The notes: generated from the sequence alone by a model not told the origin. A stretch of 34,169 nucleotides of DNA from Bacillus pumilus (GCF_002744245.1 NZ_NKHG01000033.1:1-34169); one strand, 5' to 3'. Counted from the first letter of the stretch, positions 1-7,714 are shown. Numbers and translations are program-made.

Positions 1-153
1 AAAGGGTTGTCGAAGCGCAAAAATTTTGCGATAATACTTATTGAAAGTGCTTTCAATAAGTGCTCTCGTGAACAATTGGATGCGTTTCACTTGGGATTTA
101 CGGCGATGAGCCAAACGAGAGAGAAGCGCTTCTGGGAGAAACGCAAAGCATAA
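1..153 (+). CDS. C-terminal end of an unrecognised protein (partial)
   Basis: An open frame enters at base 1 and ends with TAA at 151-153, giving the last 50 residues of a protein that starts outside the window. The tail is basic and ends REKRFWEKRKA. In B. subtilis the neighbour in this direction belongs to the yhaZ/yhe group, but I cannot match the residues to any of those. The frame could also be fortuitous, since it is short and has no visible start. It is followed by about 90 bases of unassigned sequence and then a hairpin terminator at 253-275, which fits the end of a transcript. Confidence 0.45.
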   Translation, partial: KGLSKRKNFAIILIESAFNKCSREQLDAFHLGFTAMSQTREKRFWEKRKA

Positions 154-252
154 GGGGATCTGATATAAGCAATGCTTTGGTGTGTGAAAGATTAGGGGAT
201 CATGGGGAGCTTCATCACTCCATTGTTACGCATCCAAACCATACATAAAAAA

Positions 253-275
253 AAGCCTAGGGGTAGGCTTTTTTT
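253..275 (+). terminator. Bidirectional intrinsic terminator
   Basis: Stem AAGCCTA (253-259) pairs with TAGGCTT (264-270) around a GGGG loop. It is followed by a T run and preceded by a run of A, so it can act on either strand. It separates the leftmost partial gene from yhaX. Confidence 0.8.
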
Positions 276-386
276 ATTTACCTTTCATTCATATAAAACA
301 GTGATTGCTTGAACTGCATGTTCTAAAGCACCAAGCTAGGGCATATCCTCATCGTAAGTACAGTCATCAAGAAGGGGGACGCCTCA

Positions 387-1253
387 GTGTCAAAAAAACT
401 ACTTGCACTCAATATAGATGGAACGTTACTTCGTTCCAATGGGAAAATCCATTCCGCTACTAAAGAAGCTGTGGAATATGTAAAGAAAAAAGGGGTTTAC
501 GTGACGATTGTCACCAACCGGCATTTTCGATCAGCACAAAAAATTGCCAAGGCGTTGAAAATTCCAACTTCCACACTTGTGACGCATAGTGGTGCATTTA
601 TCGCGGATAAACTCGATGAGCCGCTTCATGTGAAAAAATTAACGGAAGAAAAAACATTTAATCTTGTGCAAATTCTTGAAAGCTTTGATTGTAATGTTCG
701 GTTGCTGCATGAAAAATTCTCTATCGGAAATCGAAAAAAAACACAGTCTCAACTTATGGGAAAAACGTTGATTCATCCGTCTGATCCGATCTTCTATCCC
801 GTTCAATTTGTTGAATCATTAAGTGATATGCTCATGGATGAACCGGTCAGCACACCTGTGATTGAAGTGTATTCGACCGCAGAGCTTCAGCCTGAGATTC
901 ACAAGACAATTCAACAAGCGTTCCCATCTGTTGACCTGATCAACATCAGTCATGAGAAAATGAATATCGTTTGTAAAGGGGTTTCTAAAGAAACGGGACT
1001 TTCTCTTTTAACCTCAGCGCTAGGTTTTACATTAGAAGATACGGTCGTCATTGGCCACGGGACAGATGATATTCCAATGCTTGAATTAGCTGGCCTAGGT
1101 GTTGCTATGGGAAATGCACCTCATTCGGTCAAGCGTAAAGCCGATTGGGTGACACGTTCTCATGATGAACAGGGGGTCGCTTATATGATCAAAGAATACT
1201 TTAGAATGCAGCAAAGAGAAGGCTTTTTACATCAATTTGATATTAAACGATAA
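387..1253 (+). CDS. yhaX: YhaX, HAD-superfamily (Cof-type) protein lacking the nucleophile Asp
   Basis: This 288-residue protein has the Cof/YbiV-type HAD layout: motif I near residues 9-13, motif II Thr43, motif III Lys197 (KGVSK), motif IV around 223-231 and the usual tail GVAMGNA. Such proteins normally dephosphorylate sugar phosphates or nucleotides through an aspartyl-phosphate. Here motif I reads NIDGT, so Asn9 replaces the nucleophilic Asp, and motif IV reads GHGTDD instead of GDxxND, with His224 for an acidic metal ligand. As I recall it, the B. subtilis protein carries the same NIDGT, so this is probably a conserved non-catalytic member. In B. subtilis yhaX is linked to sporulation; this is recalled, not shown here. 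The start is GTG at 387 with GAAGGGGG eight bases upstream. A hairpin at 1262-1294 follows. Confidence 0.88.
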   Translation: MSKKLLALNIDGTLLRSNGKIHSATKEAVEYVKKKGVYVTIVTNRHFRSAQKIAKALKIPTSTLVTHSGAFIADKLDEPLHVKKLTEEKTFNLVQILESFDCNVRLLHEKFSIGNRKKTQSQLMGKTLIHPSDPIFYPVQFVESLSDMLMDEPVSTPVIEVYSTAELQPEIHKTIQQAFPSVDLINISHEKMNIVCKGVSKETGLSLLTSALGFTLEDTVVIGHGTDDIPMLELAGLGVAMGNAPHSVKRKADWVTRSHDEQGVAYMIKEYFRMQQREGFLHQFDIKR

Positions 1254-1261
1254 GCCGGTGA

Positions 1262-1294
1262 AAGGCCCTGTCAATTAAGAAATGACAGGGCCTT
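1262..1294 (+). terminator. Hairpin after yhaX
   Basis: A perfect 12-bp stem, AAGGCCCTGTCA (1262-1273) with TGACAGGGCCTT (1283-1294), starts 9 bases after the yhaX stop. The downstream side is only moderately T-rich, so it is a strong hairpin but an imperfect intrinsic terminator. Confidence 0.65.
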
Positions 1295-1309
1295 CGTCTG
1301 TTCCCTTCA

Positions 1310-1338
1310 TTGCTTTTCCTAGATGAATTTTGTAAAAT
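1310..1338 (+). promoter_or_regulatory. Probable sigma-A promoter of hemZ
   Basis: TTGCTT (1310-1315), a 17-base spacer and TAAAAT (1333-1338) lie 30 bases before the hemZ start. Confidence 0.6.
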
Positions 1339-1367
1339 GAAACAAGTTTGAAGATAAAGGTGATACG

Positions 1368-2867
1368 ATGCGAATTTTAATCAAAGGGCTGTCTGATGAA
1401 CGATTTCATCGCCCACTTGTCAATATAGCAAATTTATTTGAAGAAGATAGTGAAGTGCAGTTTGATCCAGACGAACTGTATGATGGTCTAGTGATGGTAC
1501 TTAGCTGGAAAGAAGAACATGGAATGGTTGAAGCATCTGGCCATATCGCTGGGTCAGACATAAACAGTCGTTTTACAAGAGCTGTTCCAGAGGGTTTGAA
1601 TGACAAGGAACGCTGGAAACAAATCAAAAACACGGTGCTGTCTGTTTATTTACACTTGCTTCAGGAACATACAGGAATCACGCAAAAATGGGGGATTCTC
1701 ACAGGAATACGCCCTACGAAACTACTTCATAAAATGCTTAGAGAAGGCATGACAAAGGAAGAGGCACATGCTGCATTAAAGCGTGATTATTTCATTCATG
1801 ATGAAAAAATCAATTTGATGCAGGAGATTGTCGACCGTCAAGTACAAGCGATTCCAGATCTGTATGACCTTCAGCAGGAAGTGAGTATTTATATTGGTAT
1901 TCCTTTCTGCCCAACAAAATGTGCTTATTGCACGTTCCCTGCTTATGCTATTAAAGGACAAGCTGGAAGAGTAGGAACGTTTCTTTTTGGGCTGCATTAT
2001 GAGATGCAAAAAATAGGCTCATGGCTAAAAGAACATGGTGTTAAAGTAACGACCGTTTATTTTGGCGGAGGCACTCCAACGAGTATTACAGCGGAAGAAA
2101 TGGATTTGCTGTATGAAGAAATGTATCGTTCTTTTCCTGATGTGAAACATATTCGGGAAATCACTGTAGAAGCTGGACGTCCTGATACCATTTCTCCTGA
2201 TAAGCTAGAGGTGCTAAACCGCTATAATATTGACCGGATTAGCATCAATCCGCAATCGTATGAGAATGAAACATTGAAAGCCATTGGCCGGCACCATAGT
2301 GTGGAAGAAACGATTGAAAAGTATCATTTATCAAGACAGTACGGTATGAATAATATTAATATGGACTTAATTATTGGTTTGCCAGGGGAAGGGTTAAAGG
2401 AATTTCAGCACTCTTTGCAGCAGACTGAAGAACTAAAGCCAGAATCTTTAACTGTGCATACACTCTCCTTTAAAAGGGCGTCTGAAATGACGCGCAATAA
2501 AGAGAAATATCAAGTGGCAGACCGAGAGGAAATCACGCATATGATGGATGAAGCGGTTGTTTGGACGAAAGCACATGAATATCACCCATATTATTTATAT
2601 AGGCAAAAAAACATCTTGGGGAATCTCGAAAATGTCGGGTATTCATTAGATGGACAGGAAAGTTTGTATAATATCATTATTATGGAAGAAGTGCAGACGA
2701 TCATTGGAATTGGATGCGGTGCGGCCAGTAAATTTATTGATCCACGATCAGGAAAAATTACGCAGTATGCCAATCCAAAAGATCCAAAATCGTATAATGA
2801 TCGCTATGAGCACTATACGGAGGAGAAGATTCAATTCCTTGAGTCATTATTTATTTCTCACGTTTAA
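1368..2867 (+). CDS. hemZ: HemZ, radical SAM coproporphyrinogen III oxidase-like protein
   Basis: The protein has 499 residues (B. subtilis HemZ about 501). A roughly 165-residue N-terminal extension precedes the radical SAM core. The cluster-binding motif is C181-x3-C185-x2-C188 in PFCPTKCAYCTFP, followed by the SAM-binding GGGTPTS. The HemN/HemW superfamily includes oxygen-independent coproporphyrinogen dehydrogenases; the B. subtilis gene is described as a HemN paralogue connected to anaerobic heme synthesis, while HemW-like members act as heme chaperones, so the exact reaction is not settled by sequence. The ATG at 1368 is preceded by AAAGGTGAT and a plausible sigma-A promoter. It appears monocistronic, because a strong terminator overlaps its stop codon. 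Confidence 0.9.
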   Translation: MRILIKGLSDERFHRPLVNIANLFEEDSEVQFDPDELYDGLVMVLSWKEEHGMVEASGHIAGSDINSRFTRAVPEGLNDKERWKQIKNTVLSVYLHLLQEHTGITQKWGILTGIRPTKLLHKMLREGMTKEEAHAALKRDYFIHDEKINLMQEIVDRQVQAIPDLYDLQQEVSIYIGIPFCPTKCAYCTFPAYAIKGQAGRVGTFLFGLHYEMQKIGSWLKEHGVKVTTVYFGGGTPTSITAEEMDLLYEEMYRSFPDVKHIREITVEAGRPDTISPDKLEVLNRYNIDRISINPQSYENETLKAIGRHHSVEETIEKYHLSRQYGMNNINMDLIIGLPGEGLKEFQHSLQQTEELKPESLTVHTLSFKRASEMTRNKEKYQVADREEITHMMDEAVVWTKAHEYHPYYLYRQKNILGNLENVGYSLDGQESLYNIIIMEEVQTIIGIGCGAASKFIDPRSGKITQYANPKDPKSYNDRYEHYTEEKIQFLESLFISHV

Positions 2868-2893
2868 ACACTGCGGTGACGCAGTGTTTTTTT
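2866..2893 (+). terminator. Intrinsic terminator of hemZ
   Basis: AAACACTGCG (2866-2875) pairs perfectly with CGCAGTGTTT (2880-2889) around GTGA, followed by T residues. The stem begins inside the hemZ stop codon. Confidence 0.88.
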
Positions 2894-2942
2894 CATTTAT
2901 AAAAGGGTATATAAAAGGTAAAAAGTTAAAGCAGGTGTACAT

Positions 2943-4217
2943 ATGATTGATGTGATCGGAATTGGAATTGGACCCGCAAATTTAGGATTGGCAGCCTTAT
3001 TAGAGGAGTATGAAGATATCACGTGCTGTTTTTTTGAACAGGAGTCCGAGTTTGCTTGGCATCCTGGTATGCTGATCAAAGGAACTGATTTGCAAGTTTC
3101 TTTTCTAGCGGACCTTGTGACGATGGCAAATCCAAGGAGCAGGTATACATTTTTGAATTATTTACATGAATCAAACAGGCTTCACCGATTCTATACATTT
3201 GAACAATTTGATATTCCTCGGAGAGAATTCAATGAGTATTTATCATGGGTCGCAGGTGAATTGGATAGCTGTCAGTTTGGGATGAAAGTTGAAGAAGTGA
3301 CGGACTGCCAGCGTGGTTATCTTGTGAAAGTCCGGCGACTGAAAGATGGGGAGCTTTTTGAATACCATGCAAAGCATGTCGTACTTGGGGCGGGAAGTCA
3401 GCCAATGGTTCCCGTCGATGTACCAAAGGGTGCACTCCCGTATGTGACACATAGCAGCCGCTACTTAGATCAACAGAAAGAACTTCACGAGGCTGAGTCG
3501 GTGATAGTGATCGGTTCCGGGCAGAGTGCAGCGGAAATTTTTCTAGACCTGCTTCAGCATCAAAAGAAAGGGCAGCAGCTTTCATGGTTTACGCGTTCTA
3601 GTGAATTTAGAGAGTTGGAGACGGCAGAGCTTGGACAGGAGCTATTTACGCCAAAGTATGTCGAATATTTTCATTCGCTTCCTTACGAAGAACGTATGAA
3701 AACATTACCTAGACTGACTGGATTAAGAAATGGCATAGATGCATCGACTCTTTCTCGCATTTATCAAGAATTGTACCATCGCTCCGTTTCAGGAGAAGAG
3801 CCATCTGTTCTGATTCAGCCGATGACTGAGCTTGAAGCGATTCACATGGAGGGGCATCAGCTTTTGGAGCTGCACCTTAAACAGTGGCAGCTAAACAAAG
3901 AAAAGAAAATAACAGCAGATCATGTGGTATTGGCTACAGGATACACGCCGAATATTCCGGCATGGTTTAGCACGTATGAACCTTTGATTGAATGGGAAAG
4001 TGATGAACATTTTAAAGTGACAGACGATTTCAGGCTTGTGTTCAAAGATAAGCGCTCACATCATTTTTTTACATTCACTCACCTTGATCACTCTCATGGA
4101 ACAGCGGCCACCAATTTAAAGCTATCCATCTACCGCAACCAGAAAGTCATACAAACAATCCGGGGAATAAAGGAAGTGCTAGTGAAGCAAGAAACAGCAT
4201 TTCAGCAATTTGTTTAA
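2943..4217 (+). CDS. FAD/NADPH-dependent L-lysine N6 / L-ornithine N5 monooxygenase family protein
   Basis: This 424-residue protein belongs to the IucD/PvdA/SidA family of flavin N-hydroxylating monooxygenases, which make hydroxylamines of lysine, ornithine or diamines for hydroxamate siderophores. Visible signatures are the N-terminal FAD site GIGIGPANLGLA, the stretch DLVTMANPRSRYTFLNYL typical of the family, the NADPH site VIGSGQSAAEIFLDLL in the middle, and ATGYTPNIP near the C terminus. The length is normal and nothing key looks missing. The start ATG at 2943 has GCAGGTG just upstream. The gene stands alone between hemZ and the convergent kht operon, with terminators on both sides. No siderophore synthetase, transporter or obvious Fur box is visible, so its substrate cannot be inferred from context. 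It is not part of this neighbourhood in B. subtilis as I recall it, which suggests insertion in this lineage. Confidence 0.85.
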   Translation: MIDVIGIGIGPANLGLAALLEEYEDITCCFFEQESEFAWHPGMLIKGTDLQVSFLADLVTMANPRSRYTFLNYLHESNRLHRFYTFEQFDIPRREFNEYLSWVAGELDSCQFGMKVEEVTDCQRGYLVKVRRLKDGELFEYHAKHVVLGAGSQPMVPVDVPKGALPYVTHSSRYLDQQKELHEAESVIVIGSGQSAAEIFLDLLQHQKKGQQLSWFTRSSEFRELETAELGQELFTPKYVEYFHSLPYEERMKTLPRLTGLRNGIDASTLSRIYQELYHRSVSGEEPSVLIQPMTELEAIHMEGHQLLELHLKQWQLNKEKKITADHVVLATGYTPNIPAWFSTYEPLIEWESDEHFKVTDDFRLVFKDKRSHHFFTFTHLDHSHGTAATNLKLSIYRNQKVIQTIRGIKEVLVKQETAFQQFV

Positions 4218-4223
4218 AAAATA

Positions 4224-4253
4224 AAAAAGGGCCCTCTACCTGAGGCCCTTTTT
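4224..4253. terminator. Bidirectional terminator between convergent genes
   Basis: AAAAAGGGCC (4224-4233) pairs with GGCCCTTTTT (4244-4253). The A and T runs serve both the N-monooxygenase gene (+) and khtU (-). Confidence 0.85.
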
Positions 4254-4257
4254 GAAA

Positions 4258-5481
4258 TTAGATGGTCGGTTCTTTCTTTATTTTAGGTTTTTCTGTTTTC
4301 CATTTGAAGATTTTGTTTAATATTTGATAGATGCGCTTAGATTCTTTTGTCACAAGCGGTCCTAGAATCGCAAGGATTAAGACATATAATGCAGCAAATG
4401 GTTTCAATGTAGCGGCAAGCCCGCCTGCTATGCCAAGCTCGGCTACAATGATTGAAAACTCACCTCTTGATACGATGGTTAATCCAATATTAGAAGAGGC
4501 TTTATGAGAAAAACCAGCTCTTCTGCCAGCAAACATCCCAGCAGTGAAGTTCCCAATTAAGGTGAGAATGACAGCACCAATCGCAAGCCAGAAGGCATCT
4601 CCTAATGTAAACGGATCAATACTCAGGCCGAAGCTGAAGAAAAACATCGCCCCAAAGAAGTCTCTAAATGGAACAACGAGATGCTCAATGCGGTCTGAGT
4701 GCTCTGTTTCTGAGAAAACAAGGCCAAGTAAGAGGGCGCCAATTGCCTCTGCGACATGGATCGTCTCTGAGAAGCCAGCCACAAAGAACAAAGCGGCAAA
4801 AATGACAATAATGAACACTTCATTCGAACGAATATCGAAAAGCTTGTTTAATAGGTTTGGCAGCTTGCGTGCGATGATAAAGAAAAGCATCATATAACCA
4901 AAAGCGATTAATATAGATAATAAGGCACCGCCAACGGATGTGGCATCTCCAAGGACAAGACCTGATACGACGGATAAATACACGGCGAGGAAAATATCCT
5001 CAAACATAATAATCCCAAGAATCAATTCTGTTTCAGGATTGGCTGTCCGTTTCAAATCAACAAGGACTTTGGCCACAATTGCACTAGACGAAATGGTGAT
5101 AACTCCTGCTAGGATAAGCACCTCAAGAAACCCAAATCCTGTGATCAAGCCATAAAGCAGACCTAGACTGAAGTTGATTAATATATAGATAGATCCGCCG
5201 ACAGCAATCGATTTGCCCGATTTGATGAGCTTTCCGACAGAGAACTCAAGTCCAAGATAGAAAAGGAGAAACAAGACACCCATTCTACCAAAAAACGAAA
5301 TAATTTCGGTGCTTTCGATAAATTTCAAATCAATGATCCCAATGGTCGGAGCATGCGGACCAACAATCATTCCGAGGACAATGAGAAAAGGAATGATAGA
5401 GAATTTCATTTTATTGGCAATTAAGCTGGCGATGGCGATGAGAATAAGTGCAGTCCCAACTTCAAAGACTAAATGATCCAT
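4258..5481 (-). CDS. khtU: KhtU, K+/H+ antiporter membrane subunit (CPA2 family)
   Basis: A 407-residue polytopic membrane protein with about a dozen hydrophobic segments, ending in a short basic cytoplasmic tail. It has CPA2 (KefB/KefC-like) features: an early segment LIVLGMIVGPHAPTIG, the middle LILGIIMFEDIFLAVYLSV carrying the acidic ED pair typical of the ion-binding helix, and SRGEFSIIVAELG near the end. In B. subtilis KhtU exchanges K+ (or NH4+) for H+ and is controlled by KhtT. It lies three bases after khtT in the same operon and shares a terminator with the convergent gene. The ATG at 5481 follows a G-rich ribosome binding site. Confidence 0.92.
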   Translation of the reverse strand: MDHLVFEVGTALILIAIASLIANKMKFSIIPFLIVLGMIVGPHAPTIGIIDLKFIESTEIISFFGRMGVLFLLFYLGLEFSVGKLIKSGKSIAVGGSIYILINFSLGLLYGLITGFGFLEVLILAGVITISSSAIVAKVLVDLKRTANPETELILGIIMFEDIFLAVYLSVVSGLVLGDATSVGGALLSILIAFGYMMLFFIIARKLPNLLNKLFDIRSNEVFIIVIFAALFFVAGFSETIHVAEAIGALLLGLVFSETEHSDRIEHLVVPFRDFFGAMFFFSFGLSIDPFTLGDAFWLAIGAVILTLIGNFTAGMFAGRRAGFSHKASSNIGLTIVSRGEFSIIVAELGIAGGLAATLKPFAALYVLILAILGPLVTKESKRIYQILNKIFKWKTEKPKIKKEPTI

Positions 5482-5484
5482 TCA

Positions 5485-5982
5485 TCACTCTCCCCCTCTA
5501 GAAAGAAAATCGCGTATCAATCGCTTTAAGTGCTTTCTTTCGCCTGATATGACCATCGTATCATTAGCTTGAATAATCGAATCGGCACCAGGATTGAGTA
5601 ATTTTTCATTTGTATGTTTAATGATCGCAATCACGGTCACTTCATAATTTTGTCTGACATCTAAATCACCGAGTGTATGTCCAACCGCTTTTGCGCCTTT
5701 TTCCACCTTAAACCATTCAATGATCAGATCATTGAAGGTCATTTCAATGGTCTCAAGTGCTTGAGGCTTATACACCATACCGCCGATAATGGCAGCAATT
5801 TGTCGTGATTCAGCATCATCGAGAGAAATGGTGGACAGAACTTCATCTGGATCATCATCGTCAAAACGATAAATTTCTCGTCTGCCGTCATCATGAATCA
5901 CAATCGTCATTTTTTCTCTATTTCTCGTTTCAATTTCAAATTTTTTTCCGATCCCTGGAAGATCATTTTCTTTAATATTCAT
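5485..5982 (-). CDS. khtT: KhtT, cytosolic regulatory subunit with RCK_C (TrkA_C) domain
   Basis: A 165-residue soluble protein. The N-terminal half carries the short region seen in KhtT proteins (ETRNREKMTIVIHDDGRREIYRF). The C-terminal half, from about residue 75, is a TrkA-C/RCK_C domain (VGHTLGDLDVRQNYEVTVIA ... NDTMVISGERKHLKRLI). In B. subtilis KhtT binds KhtU and its RCK_C domain binds cyclic di-AMP; activity also responds to pH. It is directly upstream of khtU with a three-base gap, so the two are very likely translated together. The ATG at 5982 has AGGGATAAA upstream. Confidence 0.92.
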   Translation of the reverse strand: MNIKENDLPGIGKKFEIETRNREKMTIVIHDDGRREIYRFDDDDPDEVLSTISLDDAESRQIAAIIGGMVYKPQALETIEMTFNDLIIEWFKVEKGAKAVGHTLGDLDVRQNYEVTVIAIIKHTNEKLLNPGADSIIQANDTMVISGERKHLKRLIRDFLSRGGE

Positions 5983-6045
5983 TTTATCCCTCCGAATATG
6001 ATAGGTTGTGTTTTTTATATATTGATAACGGATGAAATAAATGAA

Positions 6046-6372
6046 TCAGTAGAGGTAATTTGATTGATACTTAATAGGAATTGCACACTTCATTTCCAAA
6101 AAACATAGATCAATGGATAACGCTGTTGATGGAGTCTGATTTAATCGATAAGTCTTAGAATCTACCATTGATAATCTGTACTTTAACAGAACGGCTGAGG
6201 CATGTTTCTTTGAAAATGGAGGTGTCTGCACTGCGTTTATTTCTTCATCATAGAAGGATGGAGAAATAAAAATGCCTGTGCTTGTTTCTGCCTGTGAAGC
6301 AAAAACGATATTTGAAAAGGGAGAAAACATGACGATGAAGCTAACCAATATAAGTATGGAACACCTTATCAA
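6046..6372 (-). CDS. khtS: Small secreted protein in the khtS position (putative KhtS)
   Basis: A 108-residue protein with a clear Sec-type signal peptide: Arg near the start, the hydrophobic core LILVSFIVMFSPF and a likely cleavage after VFA. The mature part has no motif I recognise. Its place as first gene of the khtT-khtU operon matches khtS (yhaS) of B. subtilis, a small protein of similar length, so the symbol rests on position and size rather than sequence identity. Translation would start at TTG 6372 just after a very strong GGGGGAGG site; an ATG four bases upstream is out of frame and soon closes. A good sigma-A promoter lies at 6406-6434. A 63-base gap separates it from khtT. Confidence 0.6.
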   Translation of the reverse strand: MIRCSILILVSFIVMFSPFSNIVFASQAETSTGIFISPSFYDEEINAVQTPPFSKKHASAVLLKYRLSMVDSKTYRLNQTPSTALSIDLCFLEMKCAIPIKYQSNYLY

Positions 6373-6405
6373 TCATCCTCCCCCTTTCAAATGAATTCTT
6401 ATTTT

Positions 6406-6434
6406 ACTATATAAAAATATATTTCTTGTTTCAA
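6406..6434 (-). promoter_or_regulatory. Sigma-A promoter of the kht operon
   Basis: On the minus strand, TTGAAA (6434-6429), exactly 17 bases, then TATAGT (6411-6406), about 34 bases before the TTG start of the first gene. It is the only strong promoter seen in front of the khtS-like/khtT/khtU genes. Confidence 0.75.
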
Positions 6435-6552
6435 CAATTATACTCATTTTAGTATCAATTGATCCTGAATTTTTTTGTTTAGAGGAAAAGGAATTGCTCG
6501 GATGGAAAGGGAAGTAAGTCATAAGCTCAAAAAGAAAAGAGGGGTATGGATA

Positions 6553-7323
6553 ATGACATATATTAATTGTCAGTTAGATGGGGATATTTTTGAAATCGTT
6601 TTCAATAGACCGGAAGCTTATAATTCATTTCATGTTGATATGTTTGCTGAACTCAAGGAGGCGTGTGATACAGCGAGTGAAAGCAATGCAAAAATCGTTG
6701 TGATGAAGGGAATGGGAAAAGGGTTTTCAGCAGGCGGAGATATTGGAATGATGCTGAAACAAGATCGTGAAGAAGATTTTCATCGTGTGATGGATTTAAT
6801 CGAGGGAATTACACTTTCTCTAGCCCGTATGAAAAAAGTGACAATCGCGCTTGTCCACGGGGCGGCGGCTGGCCTTGCTTTTAGCTTTGCTCTAAGCTGT
6901 GACTATTTGTTTGTGCATCAGAAGGCGAAACTGGCCATGAATTTTAATGGAATAGGGTTAATTCCAGATGGTGGAGGGCATTTTTTCCTCACTAAAAGAG
7001 TAAGCGAACAAACCGCTAAACAATTGATTTGGAGCGGACAAAAGCTGTCGGCTGATGAAGCGCTAAAGCTGGGTCTTGCAGACGGCGTGTTTCAAGAAGA
7101 GGTCGATACGTATCAAAAAGCGTGTGTGAAGCCATTTGTAAACATGCCGATTCAAGCATTTATTGAAACAAAGATGATCTATTTTCAGCAGTCAGAATCA
7201 CAGCTGATAGCAGTTCTTCAAAAGGAGCGAGCGGCACAGGCAAGACTCAGACAAAGTCATGATCATAGGGAAGGTATCCAAGCCTTTTTAGAAAAAAGAC
7301 GCCCTGTGTTTCATCGAGTATAA
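6553..7323 (+). CDS. yhaR: YhaR, enoyl-CoA hydratase/isomerase (crotonase) family protein
   Basis: A 256-residue crotonase-fold protein. The oxyanion-hole motifs are KGFSAGGDIGMM around residues 57-68 and HGAAAGLAFSFALSCD around 100-115, followed by the conserved GLIPDGGGHFFLTKRV. The family hydrates or isomerises acyl-CoA thioesters; the exact substrate cannot be told. The frame is open further upstream, from a TTG at 6475, but ATG 6553 is preferred because AAAAGAGGGG lies eight bases before it and the resulting protein matches the usual size (B. subtilis YhaR about 255) and the usual distance to the NRP motif. It is monocistronic with a terminator at 7335-7356. In B. subtilis yhaQ and yhaP follow this gene toward yhaO; here they are absent. 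Confidence 0.85.
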   Translation: MTYINCQLDGDIFEIVFNRPEAYNSFHVDMFAELKEACDTASESNAKIVVMKGMGKGFSAGGDIGMMLKQDREEDFHRVMDLIEGITLSLARMKKVTIALVHGAAAGLAFSFALSCDYLFVHQKAKLAMNFNGIGLIPDGGGHFFLTKRVSEQTAKQLIWSGQKLSADEALKLGLADGVFQEEVDTYQKACVKPFVNMPIQAFIETKMIYFQQSESQLIAVLQKERAAQARLRQSHDHREGIQAFLEKRRPVFHRV

Positions 7324-7334
7324 ACGAATGTGAG

Positions 7335-7356
7335 GCCGGCGAATGCCGGCTTTTTT
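7335..7356 (+). terminator. Intrinsic terminator of yhaR
   Basis: GCCGGC (7335-7340), loop GAAT, GCCGGC (7345-7350), then six T. The T run overlaps the stop codon of the convergent yhzD-like gene. Confidence 0.85.
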
Positions 7357-7543
7357 AACGTTCAAATATAAGAAGCCTGCCTGCATCATCAACGAGCCGA
7401 TGAGAATGCTTCGTGTATTGTTGTTCGATTAAGTGATGACGCCCTAATTCCTTTGCTTTTTCATCACTTTCCGCTGTGATTTTTTCATTTAATAAGGTCT
7501 CACCTGATCGATCAAATACGGTCAAAAAGTATGTCTTCTCCAT
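7355..7543 (-). CDS. yhzD: YhzD-like small protein
   Basis: A 62-residue soluble protein starting MEKTYFLTVFDRSGETLL, with a charged alternating pattern (ITAESDEKAKELGRHHLIEQ) and ending RLLIFER. It resembles the YhzD family of Bacillus small proteins in length, opening residues and location near yhaO; the function is unknown. The ATG at 7543 follows GGAAGATGAG. It is divergent from yhaO and convergent with yhaR. The name is a family recollection. Confidence 0.65.
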   Translation of the reverse strand: MEKTYFLTVFDRSGETLLNEKITAESDEKAKELGRHHLIEQQYTKHSHRLVDDAGRLLIFER

Positions 7544-7590
7544 TTCTCATCTTCCTCTCTTGTGTTTTTTAATGTAATTAAACAAGGAGT

Positions 7591-7614
7591 AAGGCAAAAC
7601 CTCTTTTTTGCCTT
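7591..7614. repeat. Perfect inverted repeat in the yhzD-yhaO divergent spacer
   Basis: AAGGCAAAA (7591-7599) and TTTTGCCTT (7606-7614) form a perfect 9-bp palindrome with a six-base gap. It is flanked by two copies of TGTGTTTTTTA at 7561-7571 and 7621-7631. No T run follows, so it is more likely an operator or an RNA hairpin than a terminator. Confidence 0.55.
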
Positions 7615-7669
7615 CAAAAATGTGTTTTTTAGAATCAGAGTGATAGAACGTGCATTCGTAAAAATGGCA

Positions 7670-7678
7670 TGATAAAAT
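7670..7678 (+). promoter_or_regulatory. Extended -10 promoter of yhaO
   Basis: TG-A-TAAAAT (TG 7670-7671, -10 at 7673-7678) lies 37 bases before the chosen yhaO start. The -35 region is poor, as is common for extended -10 promoters. The implied start point argues against the in-frame ATG at 7679. Confidence 0.5.
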
Positions 7679-7714
7679 ATGGACAACTACAGTATCGTAG
7701 AAGGAGATAGACGT

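Noticed and set aside
154..252. Small gene or RNA between the leftmost partial gene and the first terminator
   Set aside because: No frame with a ribosome binding site and no clear structure other than the terminator was seen.
2890..2942. Fur box upstream of the N-monooxygenase
   Set aside because: No sequence close to the TGATAAT/ATTATCA palindrome was found in the short leader.
6475..6552. Longer N terminus for YhaR from a TTG or internal ATG
   Set aside because: It would add about 26 residues rich in Lys/Arg/Glu that the crotonase family lacks, and the ATG at 6553 has the best-spaced ribosome binding site.
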